Position numbers and translations under genes: made by a program | The notes under the pieces: model-generated | Seen by the model: only the letters and a program-made list of their open reading frames with translations | Database searches by the model: none | Told to the model about the DNA's origin: nothing | Shown: positions 36,352 through 46,938 of the stretch, one piece after another | Layout: every line of letters starts with the position of its first letter | Position numbering within the stretch: position 1 is the stretch's first letter | Source: Amylostereum areolatum | Lineage: Eukaryota > Basidiomycota > Agaricomycetes > Russulales > Stereaceae | Direction of reading: 5' to 3' | Length of the DNA: 64,000 nucleotides | Assembly (NCBI GenBank): GCA_012932865.1 | Contig: SAXG01000030.1 | Location: 434,001 to 498,000 of the forward strand

Positions 36352-36687
36352 CCGCAGGTTTGCAGCAGAGCGCGGCAGCCAACTGAGGACACGACGGTGC
36401 GGGGGTGGGCTGGGACTTTGGGACACGGTGTCCCAAAACTCTCGATCTGATTGGTTGGCGTCTAAGCCACGCTCACAAGCCGTCCGTTTCCCTCCCTCCT
36501 CCTCCTCTCTTCACTCTCCCCTCCTCTTCCGAGCATCCTCCATTTCACTGACACTGATCATCTCCAAGATAACCAAGGCATACAAGACGCCGTCCAAATT
36601 GTTCATCTTTGCATCCTACCCTCCACGGACACTCCTGCCCTCTCGCCGACACTCTATCTCTGCCCTCGGCGCAAACGAGCCGTCAAG

Positions 36688-37390
36688 TTGACGAACGAGA
36701 GACTTCAGCAGTCGGCTCAGGCGGTGCTGGACGTGATAGAGAGCCCGGAGGTGGTGAGAACCAAAGCCTCCAGTACAACTACGGCGTGCGTTCTTCTCCC
36801 TTTTCAAAAAAAATCCTCCTTCGAGACGGACTCCGACGTCCTCGCGTCTTTCAGGTCACCCCGGAGAAGATCACGGCAGTTCCAGTACACGTACGGCAAC
36901 TACTCGGGCGCGGCCGACCTCCTCTACCACTTCCGCGTGCTCTCGACCGACAACGATCTGATCATGTCCGCATCCTGGGGAAAGCTCGCGTCCGACATCC
37001 TCACCGGAAAATGGGACGTCGCGCTCGAGGAGCTCAACACGCTCCGAGAGGCCATCGACGCCCGCGCGGCGTCCGCTCCGCTCTTCGCGACGTCCTCGCA
37101 CGTCGAGTCCCGCCAGTCGCTCTACTCGCGCACGTGGCCCATCCACTGGTCGCTGTGGGGGTACTTCAACCACCCGCAGGGCCGGACGCTCCTGCTCGAC
37201 ACCTTCCTCGCGCCGTCGTACCTCAACACCATCCAGTCCGTGTGCCCCTGGACCCTGCGCTACCTCGCCGTCGCCACCGTGCTCTCGCGCAAGGCGCAAC
37301 AAAGGTGCAACAGTCCACGCCCGGCGCGGCGCCGACGAGCGCGCGCATGCGCTATGCGATCCGCGAGATCGTGAAGATCGTGCAGATGGA
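36688..37390 (+). pseudogene. decayed fragment of translation initiation factor eIF3 subunit e (INT6)
   Basis: Unmistakable eIF3e blocks occur in three different frames: NERLQQSAQAVLDVIESPEVV (36690-36755), SLQYNYG then an intron-like gap and VTPEKIT (about 36757-36875), then QFQYTYGNYSGAADLLYHFR, SASWGKLASDILTGKW, SRTWPIHWSLWGYFNHPQG and CPWTLRYLAV to about 37300, then MRYAIREIVKIVQME to 37390. In-frame continuity is lost at about 36756, 36876 and 37300 by small deletions or insertions. The N-terminal about 85 residues and the whole C-terminal PCI domain are absent. It therefore cannot make a functional subunit unless the assembly is wrong here. Confidence 0.8.
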
Positions 37391-38175
37391 GTCCGCACTC
37401 CTCCCCAGCGGACAGAATCGCCTCCCCAGGCCCCCGCATCCCTCCCCAGCATCGTCGTGTCCTTCTCCCCTGTGTTCCTCCTCCGTCTCCTCCCCCACCG
37501 CGAGTTACACCACGCCCTCCAAAACGAGCTTGCCGAGCGCAAAAGAGTCCAAAACGAGTCCTCGCCGCGAAGGACGCCGCCCGACGTGGACACGCCAAGA
37601 TGAGCTCCAACATCTCGTACGACATATCCTGGGCCAAGTGCTCCCCGCCCCGCCCCCGCCCCGCCCCGTCCGTCGTGCGTGAACCTACGCCCGTCGCCGT
37701 TGCAGTCTACTGGGAACCTGGACGGATCGGAAACGAAGCCTTGGGGACACTGCCCCGGCTCGCTCTCTTTGTTCGCCCTCAAGCTGAGCACGCGCGCGTA
37801 CCCGCTCGTCCGACCCCCTGGGTCCTCCCCAGCGTAGCGGCGACGGCGCCCAAGACTTCCTGGCGCCGCGGACGAAAGCGCGCGCGGACGCACCGGTCGG
37901 GTTTCCTGCGCTTGCGTGGGCTGACGCACCGAAAACAGAAACTGGCACTGGTAAGCATTTGCTGCACTCTATTACAGAGTCACACGCACTCACCATTATC
38001 GTCCCCCGAGGCCACAGGGATGTATCCACACGCTGCCGCTCCCGCCCTCCTATCGTGACAGCATCGACGGAACACCATTCTGATCTTGCGAGGGCGGGAG
38101 GGATCCGCGCAGCTAACGTGCTATAACACACGCTCAACGCACGCATCGGCAAATGGAGAAAGAAAATCGTATAAT
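37391..38175. other. spacer after the eIF3e relic
   Basis: C-rich sequence with no recognisable remainder of eIF3e and no other gene. Confidence 0.5.
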
Positions 38176-40423
38176 TTATTGATCATCAGAGATGCGGGAT
38201 GGGGTAGTAGCGTACGATGGTACAATGTATGGAGCTTGTCCTTCGGAGCGGAGTTTCTCAATGAGAATTTCGTTTCGCCGTTTGATCATCTCGTCGAGGA
38301 AGAACTCAAAGCGATAAGCTAGCAACTCACGGACTATTGCCAGATAGCCATCAATCCAAACATTGGCCTGTTCTGCAACCGATGAGTTGAAATACCAGTT
38401 ACCCTTCTCATCGTGCAACTCAGGAAACATCGCCGGATTGCAGTGCTTTTGGCAGAACTCGTCTGTCTCCTTGTGCTTCGATTTGAAGTGAAAGACGTCC
38501 ACAGGGAGCATCATTCCAGCCTCGGCATAAAAAGGATCCTTCTGTTTTTGCACGTGCTCTTGAAGGCCACAGTTGGTGTCGTAGAAATCGAGCTCCGGTG
38601 TATCCAGAGGATGAGCTCGGTAGACGGATTTAAAGAAATCCTGTCGAGGGATGAATGTCAACTGGGTACGAAGGATAGGTGGAGGTGACGTACCTTCACT
38701 CCAGATATCGCCTCCGCTCCAAACATGGTCGCCCGCGCAGCGATAACTCCACAGCAGCATACGATCAGTTGCTCGTTGTGTGTGCGGCGCCTCCCGAACC
38801 TAGCCCGAAGCTTGCGGTTGCCAGTATCAGGCTTCAGTGGACGGTCCGAGGGCGTTGACGTGTCCTGACTTGTCAGAAGCCCTAGCGAAACGTCCAGCTC
38901 CTCGTCGTCGTCGACATTGTCCGGAAGTACCTCCATGTCAGAGCTTGCAAGGTGGGCAACACCATTGCGCTTGAGACGTTGCTGGAGCTGAAAGAACGCT
39001 TTCCCGCGAGCATCACGATAGGCTTCTAGCGCCATATGATTGGGATGGGTGCATGTGCGATGGCCGGGACGGACGGGTTCTTTGCATATAATGACAGCAC
39101 AGAGTGCCGACTCCGTTGCATGGTCTGCACAGAAATGGTGGCGGTTAGTGATGAGGGGCTTGGTGCAGTTGTGCATGGCGCAGCACGGATGTCCAATTGA
39201 CACCCCATCGGTAACAACAGCGCGAATCGAACCTACAGCCATTGTAGAGTTAGTAGGTATAGGCAACAGGGTTAAGCAACGACGTACGGAGTCCCAGATG
39301 CCCCTCGCCGGAGTTGCTTGGAATAAAGTGTTCACAAGTCAAACACGCGTGCATCTTGTGCGGCTGACCAACCTCGATCATGCGTACGTTGCGTGCTTCC
39401 ATCGCTTCCTGGAGACGGGGCTCTTGGTGTCCCTTGTCGGAGAGAGTGAGGCAGGAGCCTTGCTCAGCGTGTTCGCGCAACAAGGCATTGAGCGCAAAAA
39501 CACGCCAGGCTTGCTCGGAGCTGAATGTGAACGTATTTGGCCAGTTATCGGGCTGCGCGTGCTTCGGTTTGGAGAGTGCTGCGTTGTAGATCTTCGCACA
39601 ATTTTGTCCAGAGACCCTAAGCAGCATATGAGAGTTGAAAAAGTATAGGAGAAGAGCAGAACGCACCATGCAAACAGCATACACATAGTGAAGAGCTCGC
39701 AAAGCTCGGTCTCGATAAAGGCATGCTGTTCGAAGTGAATTCTTTCGGGTACGCCACCATAGTAACACCGTACTTTGTCGACGACATAGTAGTTCGGGTG
39801 ATAACGTATATCACAACCTAGAATGCATGAGCTCCCGAGACAGGGATAGGACCAGCATTATTGGCTCACCGGTGCAGAGTAAAGACGTTGTATATGCTGC
39901 TCGAGAACCGCGGTCCCGCGTGTAGTACACCACAGGGTAGCGCGATCCTCGTTTGAGGGGAGAGGCACATTTGTCGCAGGTGTAGACGGGGGGATAGAAG
40001 ATGTGATCACCTAAAATAGGAGATACGATGAGGACTTGAATTCAGTGAATCAACAAACATACATGCACTGATCAAGTCCATCCCCCGTGTATCAGAGCCC
40101 ATCCTCCCATACTTCTGAAAGTCTTCCACCTCCTTCGCCGAAAGCTCGCTGGGGCCGTCGAGCCAAACAACATCCTTTAGCGCGACCCAATATGTTACCA
40201 CGGTCTCGATATTAGGCGCAGAGAGCATCCGCTGGAGGAATTCCAATAGGTGGCGTGGAAGAAGGGTAGGAGGATGATCGACGGCGGCGGCGTGGGCATG
40301 AAGGATAATCTCACGCTTCAGCCGTCGTGTGTATCGGACGAAGCGTTCGGCATCGTGAAACGTGAAATCACCTCCACCTGCAAGGCAGAGAGACTGACTG
40401 AGCGCGTTGAGAGTCACCATCAA
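38176..40423 (-). CDS. CxC5/CxC6-type cysteine-cluster protein (KDZ-transposon-associated), 661 aa
   Basis: Minus exons: 40423-40063, 40010-39870, 39817-39667, 39616-39288, 39232-38694, 38640-38176; phases close. Cys/His clusters appear in order: YTCDKCASPLKRG (about residue 130), HACLTCEHF (about 320), then HPCCAMHNCTKPL / HHFCADH / CAVIICKEPVRPGHRTC (about 345-400), the arrangement of the CxC5 and CxC6 clusters found with KDZ elements. The C-terminal 150 residues (MLPVDVFHFKSKHKETDEFC, CNPAMFPEL, FNSSVAEQANVWIDGY, RFEFFLDEMIKRRN) resemble the tail shared by KDZ-related proteins. Whether it acts as a transposase or as a DNA-binding partner is unknown. No terminal repeats were found around it. 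Confidence 0.78.
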
Positions 40424-40611
40424 GGCTGTTGCGGGGAAGGCCTGATACGACGAGGGATAAGCGGGGGGGTGGGGGGGGAGAACACGAAGGGGGGGACGAA
40501 AGAGACCCCGCCGCTTTTAAACCTTCAGACAGCTCAGACGTAAGATGGTCAAAAAAACTGTTATTGTTCGGGCCACAATGGTGTGAAGAGGCGGGAGCGA
40601 CATGTTCTTGG

Positions 40612-40741
40612 TTCGGGCGTTACATCCTGTCACACGGAGGTCTGAACCTCGTCTGCGTCGAGTTCGGAACCGGGTTCTGAACTCAGTTCCGAACCCGGTT
40701 CCGAACCTGGTTCCGAACTCTTGGGCTCCAGTGTCGAAGCC
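40612..40741. repeat. GGTTC/GAACC-rich degenerate repeat, copy 2 (inverted relative to copy 1)
   Basis: Alternating CCGAACCCGGTTCCGAACC-type words end in GGGCTCCAGTGTCGAAG at about 40722-40739, the inverse of the start of the copy at 32697. Confidence 0.55.
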
Positions 40742-40744
40742 CTC

Positions 40745-41886
40745 GCTTTTTGCAAAGATCTTGGCGCGGCCCGGTTTTTCTCGCGCGCGTGCGCGCGAGC
40801 GAGAGCTCAAGTATATATACGAGTATTTTTATATCTCGGGATCTAAGCAACGGGGACACAATGGGACAATTGGGGTGTGTTCAGGTCGTAAATACGAAGA
40901 GAATGGTGTAGATATATCACGGAAATACATGCAGGACAAGTACCAGAAATCACTCTCACTTTCTAGCCCCTTCCAACACTCTCATGAACTCCAATGGCCC
41001 GGGGCAACTGATGGACTGGAGATATATCTTCTAGGAAGTAAAGACGACGGGTGAGGACAAGCATTGTAGGTGAAACTTGAAGGGGAACATTGGGGGACGC
41101 AGCACCACGAGGGTGTAGGTTTCTCATGTAGTATGTCGAGGTAGAGTAATGATAAGACCTAGAAAAAACAGGTTGGATGAGAAGGAAGCGAATTCAATTA
41201 CAAAACGAAGTGATTTCAGACGAAGTTGAGAGGGAGGATATGTGGAATGGAAAGAGTATGACATGCTCACCAAATGCCAGTGGATTGGATCCCTCAATCT
41301 CGTCCGTTGCTACCAGCCCATCACATATGTACTCTACTCAACTTGTGTGTGGCGGGTACTATTCCTTGGTCTGGGATGATAGAGTGGGTAAACGGAGACG
41401 CCAGAGGTTTTGCGGCGGGGGCAGGGGGTGGTGGGAGTACGGAAGGTTCAATTGGCATCAGCCAAGTTCACGCGCTCACACAATTCACGCGGCGACACCC
41501 CGTTCCCGAGTCTGTTGTCTCGCTACACCCATCCGCGGTGTCCATACTCACAATGCATACTAGCAGCACACTCCAAACCTCTCCAAACGATAATATCTGG
41601 CTCCAATATTCAATCTAGGTCGTTAGAGGCCCGCCAGAGGCGGGGACAAAGTTGAAGAGCAACTAAAAGGCCAAATGATTTTTACAGCCCATTCTTGCAT
41701 GGATTTCCGTGATATATTTACACCATTCTCTTCGTATTTACGACCTGAACACGCCCCAATTGTCCCCTTGCGTCCCCGTTGCTTAGATCCCGAGATATAA
41801 AAATACTCGTATATATACTTGAGCTCTCGCTCGCGCGCGCGCGCGCGCGAGAAAAACCAGGCCGCGCCAAGATCTTTGCAAAAAGC
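40745..41886. mobile_element. 1.14 kb element with about 190-bp terminal inverted repeats, non-autonomous
   Basis: The left arm 40745-40935 and right arm 41692-41886 are inverted copies with few differences. Shared landmarks are GCTTTTTGCAAAGATCTTGG, a (CG)n run, AGCTCAAGTATATATACGAG, TTTTTATATCTCGGGATCTA and AGAGAATGGTGTA. The 755-bp middle has no transposase. No clear target duplication was found. A further copy of the right arm and middle begins at 63511 in the opposite orientation. The element ends 117 bp upstream of the DMAC1-like ATG. Confidence 0.72.
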
Positions 41887-42002
41887 AATAATGAGCGCTT
41901 GAGCGCCGGTCGGCGGTCGCGCTGCTACTCGCGCACCCTTTCTCTCTTCTCTCTTCACCAATCCACGTCTCACACCACTGGACCGACGTTGTCCGGGACA
42001 GG

Positions 42003-42227
42003 ATGACTTCCTCCGGGGAAATAAAAAAGAAGGCCGCTATCGACGCGAACGTTCCTCAAGACTGCATGGCGTGCCGCGTCATCGGGACGGCGTCGTTGGG
42101 CACCGTCGGACTCTATGCCCTCCACCAATCTCGCGCGCACCAACCAGGGACTATCTTCGGGAAACGCATCATGGCAGGGGTCGGGATTTTATTTTTAGGG
42201 GCGAGTGCGGTGCGATTGTTGAGGTAG
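42003..42227 (+). CDS. DMAC1/TMEM261-like (DUF4536) small membrane protein, 74 aa
   Basis: Single-exon gene. DCMACRVIGTASLGTVGLYAL (residues about 20-40) is the hallmark Cys-pair plus helix of the DUF4536 family; a second hydrophobic helix covers about 50-70. The human relative DMAC1 helps assemble the distal membrane arm of mitochondrial complex I. A mitochondrial inner-membrane location here is inferred. The TIR element at 40745-41886 lies immediately upstream and may supply or disturb its promoter. Confidence 0.8.
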   Translation: MTSSGEIKKKAAIDANVPQDCMACRVIGTASLGTVGLYALHQSRAHQPGTIFGKRIMAGVGILFLGASAVRLLR

Positions 42228-42776
42228 TGGAGGTCTGTTTGTGTGAGGTACGTCTGTTCGTCGTTTCATCTCACGTTTTCTGTGTCGTTGACGGGTGTGT
42301 TCAGCTCGCGCGCGATGTTGTATACAAAAGCGTGTCATCGCCGTCGTTCTGAGTATAATCCGACCAGCTTTCTCCTGCTCCGAGTCGTCTCCGCACCCAC
42401 GTTTGCGTTCGGGCACAACTCCACCAAACCGTCCACATGGTACGGATGTCAATGAAATCGCCCAAATCATCAACGTATCAGGCCCCGGTTCCTCGTGCTC
42501 ATTCTGCCTGTCCTTCGATCGCAACATTGAACAACGTTCTTATCGGCGATATCGTCCGTGCGCGATAAGTGCGCTTTTCCACATGTGCGAGTTGGAATAT
42601 GATTCCCGTGCACGCGTGGACGTCGGCCGCAACGGAAAAAAACGGACTTGCTTCTGTGTCTGAAGTCCCCCCAGCACATATAAAACGACCTCGGAAAGAA
42701 ACATGGGATCAAGCCCCATCGCCCAACGGTCAGCGTCGACGTTCCACGGTCAAGCTCGTTTTTCACATACCCCGCC
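42228..42776. promoter_or_regulatory. spacer and promoter of the S1/P1 nuclease gene
   Basis: 549 bp with no gene. CATATAAAACG at about 42676-42686 is a TATA-like box about 95 bp upstream of the ATG at 42777. Confidence 0.4.
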
Positions 42777-44405
42777 ATGAAGAACATCCTCCAGTTTGCC
42801 GCTTCTGCCCTGACCTTCGCGCCTCTCGGTGCCCTGGCATGGGGTTCCCTTGGCCATCATACAGTGGGGTACGTCATCCTGTCTTTCCCGGGGAAACGTC
42901 ATGCTAATCCACGCTCAGCTATGTCGCCATGGAGGTACGCGTCCGCGCCTGCCAACGGGTGTCGATCGACTTGCTGACTTCGAGCGCGTTTTGTTCCAGT
43001 TCATCAGCGCCAACACCCTCTCGAATGTCAAGAGCATCTTGGGCTCCAAGTTCAGCGAGTCGCTCGGGCCCGCCGCGTCGGTATGTTCATCGCGTCCTGT
43101 GGAGTTGTAGCTTTTTCTCTGACCGTGGCCTTTCATAGTGGGCCGATGAGGTCCGTAGTACGTACCCGTGGGCGTCGAAGTTCCATTTCATCGATGCGAA
43201 CGGTGAGCTGCGTTCTTCTCCCCCCTTGTGGACTATTTCGCTGACGTCTTGACAGACAGTCCGCCGGACACATGTTCGGTCAGCGTCAGTCGTGACTGTG
43301 GTTCGGGATGCATCAGTACGTGCTCGGATGATGGTCCTCTGCTGAATATCGGCGCTCACATCTATTTCTTTCTTTCAGTCGGCGCCATCCAAAACTACAC
43401 CACGCGTCTACTGGATACGTACGTCGACCTTTTTCTCCCTGGTTCACGCACAGATGTTGATGCCTTTCTCTCCCAGCGATTTGAGCGCGACGCAGCGCCA
43501 ACAAGCCCTGCTCTTCGTCAGTGCGTACCTTCTTCACCTTCTCGCCTATCGCATTTACTAACTCATCATCCCTCGCTTTTAGCCCATGTCGGTCCTTGAT
43601 CCTGTCTCATATATGATGGCGTTCTGACCCTACTGGCCCACAGTTCCTCGGTGACATCGGCCAGCCACTGCACGTGGAGGTTCGTCCAGCTCAGCCTTCC
43701 GTCTACTTGTGACCATCCAACTTATTCTTCTCCCCAGGCTTACAAAGTCGGTGGAAACAGCATCGACGTGACATGCGACGGCGACTCAACGAACCTCCAC
43801 CACGTCTGGGGTATGCATTCCCGCCCACTATGGCCCATCAACGCGCTCGCTGACCTGTTTATCTCGTACCCCAAAGATACGAGCATGGTGGAGAAGAGCG
43901 TCAATGCGCGGTTCAGCGGCAGCGAGGAGGACTACGCGACCGCGCTCGCGAATAAGATCAAGGTGCGCATGCTTTCGTCCTCCCTTCGACCTTCGTTTTG
44001 GTCTGACAAGGCGCGCGCTGCAGACGGGCAGCTACAAGTCCGCTGCTTCCGGGTGGAAAACGTGCATCACGGCCTCTGCGCTCAAGGGCACCTCCTGTCC
44101 ACTAGTGTGGGCGACCGAGGCGAACAAATACGACTGCGTGAGCACCGTTTCTCGCTCCCGGCGTGCGTCCGCTCACTGATCCCTCCCCTCCCTTCAGTCC
44201 AACGTGTTCGACTACACCGACGGCGACGACCTTTGCACGGGCTCGTACTACACCTCCGCCATGACCGTCGTGCGTACCTTCTCTAGCTCCCCTTTCATCT
44301 TTCCAGATGTTGACGTCCATCCCCGATACGCAGATCGACGAGCAGATCGCGAAGCAGGGGTACCGCCTCGCCGCGTGGCTGGATGCCGTCTTCGATTCTC
44401 TCTAA
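42777..44405 (+). CDS. S1/P1-type zinc-dependent single-strand nuclease, secreted, 293 aa
   Basis: Exons: 42777-42868, 42919-42934, 43000-43080, 43139-43202, 43256-43315, 43379-43418, 43477-43520, 43583-43587, 43644-43679, 43738-43810, 43877-43962, 44024-44137, 44198-44269, 44307-44405; the total closes exactly. A signal peptide (residues 1-21) ends so that Trp22 becomes the mature N-terminus, as the family requires for zinc binding. Other zinc ligands align: His27, Asp66, His79, His134 and Asp138 (HFLGDIGQPLH, also His144), His167 and Asp171 (NLHHVWD). These cluster three Zn ions that hydrolyse RNA and ssDNA, with 3'-nucleotidase activity. Exon 8 is 5 nt and carries the codon for His134; without it the frame breaks. 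Cysteines CSVSVSRDCGSGC suggest disulfides. Extracellular nutrient scavenging is likely. Confidence 0.93.
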
Positions 44406-45537
44406 AGCAAGCGCGGGGCGCTCTCGAGCTGTACGATGAGATGAACGGATTCTGTACCGGATTTGTTGTTGTATACCCCCACCCACGTCTTCATATTCTT
44501 CTAATTTACAGTACCCCAATCGTGCATGCGAGCATGAGGTGCATTGGTGATGTTCAAAACGAGTGGAGTACTTAGCAGGTGATGGATACTGACGTAAGAC
44601 GACAACAACACCCTCAAGGCTCAGGTTTCTCTCTGAGACTCTCTCTCTCAAGTCACCACTGCCCGCGACCTCCTCTGTACTCTCTACATTTTCTAGTTGT
44701 AGCTACACGTCCAATTTCATACACCATACCGATCTCATATACAGGGTAGCGATGAGACGCGCCTGAGCATCGTCGAGAATCAAATCGTAGGCATTCGTCG
44801 CCGAGTCGTTCCCTCCGGAGTCCAGAGGTACGCTTCCCTCGGGCCTCATCTCAGGCTATGTGGGAAAAATATAGGGCTCTAATGAAAAGAATGCTTCCTA
44901 ACAACTTTTTTGTCCATGGGAACCCGTCGTGGCCGCCTTCGAGCGCGGTTCGGTGAAGGCCCTTCGAGCCAGGGAACCACGTAGACCGCCGCCCGTTCTA
45001 CGTTCGCGCGGGTGGCTTCATCGTCACCGAAGAACAGGCCTCCGAATGGGTCACCCGCCGCGAGAACCGGCCGCAGCCCTACGCTCTCGGTAGTCCGCAC
45101 GTCAACGATGTCATCGATCGGTGTGTCAGACACTTGGGCGGCCGCTTCACCGTCGCTGGGAACATGGACTATACCCATCTCTGGAAAAACGACCCGTCCT
45201 AACTAGCTCCGATAGCCTCTACCTAGCCCCAATTAGTTTCTATCGCTTTTTTGCTAACTCGTTAGGAAGAACCTAACTAAACAGGTTCAATTAGGTGTTA
45301 GTCGCTAATTTGAGCTAATTAGCAACTAAATCCTCGCAGATTACACTCTATTGAGAAGCAGGATAGAGCTAAATATCGGAACAGTATAGCTAGCTTGTAT
45401 GCAGATCCAACATCTAACAGGTTCACACAGAGCACTTGGTGGTACAGAGAGTGGTGATTGCGATTGTCAGAGTACATATATATACATAATGATACAAACA
45501 AGGCAGCTGTGACAGGACACCGACACTGATACAATAC
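44406..45537. other. spacer containing an unrecognised coding-like relic
   Basis: On the plus strand about 44752-44830 and 44957-45202 read as codon-biased exon-like pieces; the second includes HVDRRPFYVRAGGF and GNMDYTHLWKNDPS before TAA 45200-45202. No full gene can be joined and no family is recognised. 45203-45335 is AT-rich with repeated CTAACT/AATTAG words. Confidence 0.35.
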
Positions 45538-46379
45538 TTACTTTGGTTCGCGTAAGGCAGAGGCCTGCTTTGCGAACACCATACCGACAAGAGGTGGCTC
45601 ATCAGGATCAGACAAATCCTCCTCCTGCAAGCCACTAATCAGAAGTCATTAGCACACACACGATATGACGAAAGATGAAAAGTACCAAGCATCATTGTAG
45701 ATACCCGACATCAGGCTGTGGTACCCAACAGGATTAGATGCTTTGATGTGTTCGAGAGACTTAAGGTGCTGGTCGAAAACCTTGTGGTGGACATTTGCCG
45801 AGAAATTGACGACACCTCGGTGGGACGATCCCGACTGCCACTCACTAAGGCCACAATGTACCTAGAATAACGGTCAGCACATAATGTGGAGAAGGATAAA
45901 ATCATACCCCAGTTGCGATGAGTGCCACCATGCATGGAGGAACCTCGCGCTCGTCCGGATGCTCCTTATCTGTTGATACATAGCAGGTCTCGTCGAACAT
46001 GTTGGTCTTGATGAAGAGATCCCGGACCATGTCAGGGAAGATCTTGTGCCCGTAGGGGCGTAACTCGTCGACAGCGACGACTTCTGAAGATGAGGGCTGG
46101 TGGGGAGACATTAGATTAGGTCAAGAGAAGTAGAGAGGGGCGTACCAATTCATCAGCCGGCGCATAGGCATACTTGAGCGTCTTGAGATATTCCTTGACG
46201 CGCTTCTCACAACCGGGAGCAAGTCCGTATTGAACAGGGACTTGGGAGGTGGCGAGCTTCTTGACATCACCACGTATCAACCAAAGTCGGGCGTCGGGCT
46301 GATTATAAACAGCGGATGGACAACATAAATAAGTATAATATAAACAGAGGAAAAGAAGGGCTTACGACAGATATTATAG
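45538..46379 (-). pseudogene. 3' half of a DUF6532-like host gene, cut off by the retrotransposon
   Basis: Minus exons: part-exon 46379-46366, then 46298-46146, 46096-45908, 45861-45686, 45634-45538. Readable segments include LWLIRGDVKKLATS, LRPYGHKIFPDMVRDLF, REVPPCMVALIATG and HCGLSEWQSGSS, a pattern that resembles the C-terminal half of fungal DUF6532 proteins (unknown function). The 5' half lies at 56775-58529. Phases across the insertion site close exactly when one copy of the 5-bp duplication is ignored, so the gene was intact before the insertion. The split product cannot be made unless the element is removed. Confidence 0.82.
46375..46379. repeat. target-site duplication TATAG (left)
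   Basis: TATAG directly precedes the outer LTR and recurs at 56775-56779 after the other outer LTR. Five bp is the usual Ty3 duplication length. Confidence 0.88.
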
Positions 46380-46799
46380 TGTCAGAAACACAGTTTATGA
46401 GACCGATGAACCGCCTAAGTCGCGACGATGGGAGGAGTGAGAAGAAAATAGATTCGAGAGTGCCAGGGTCTAGGGTAGTGCAACGTGCGCTACAGTACCG
46501 TATGACGAGATGGACAGTCTAGGGAAAAGGGAAGAGAAACACTGTCCTTATATACAAGTGGGTACGATGGTGCGATGCGATGCGATAGTGGTGCGAGCGG
46601 GGGGAACAATAGGAAAGGAGTCATGGGGCGGAGGACGAAGGTCCGGAGCAGTGATGTCATAGATAAGGATGCGGAACCCCGCTCGGAAGTCCGGGCAATG
46701 ACGTCATTGAAGCATGTGATGCAAGGGAAAGTCATGTGCCGTGACGCGTCGCGTGTACGAGGTCTGCAAACGAAGAGAGAAATGGAGCGATCCGTGACA
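46380..46799 (-). repeat. LTR-A (3' LTR of internal 1)
   Basis: 420 bp with TGTCA...TGACA ends. Contains the TATA box (46548-46554, minus sense), the TSS motif (46511-46521) and a TGACGTCA site (46699-46706). Followed inward by the polypurine tract. Confidence 0.93.
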
Positions 46800-46815
46800 T
46801 TACCCCCCCTTTAAG
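46800..46815 (-). other. polypurine tract of internal 1
   Basis: Minus strand reads CTTAAAGGGGGGTAA against the LTR; this is the plus-strand primer site for reverse transcription. Confidence 0.75.
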
Positions 46816-46938
46816 ACGCGCTTTCGCCTGGAGCGCGATGTCATCTGCAAGGGTAGATGCGAGAAAATCGTCAAAGGAGATGCCGAGGGAACGCACAGGG
46901 CGGGGCGCGTTTGGATGGCGTTTGTGGAAGGCCGTCGA

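Noticed and set aside
36609..37682. 357-aa plus frame as a gene
   Set aside because: Its in-frame part is mostly the wrong frame of the eIF3e relic; only a short MRYAIREIVKIVQME block is genuine.
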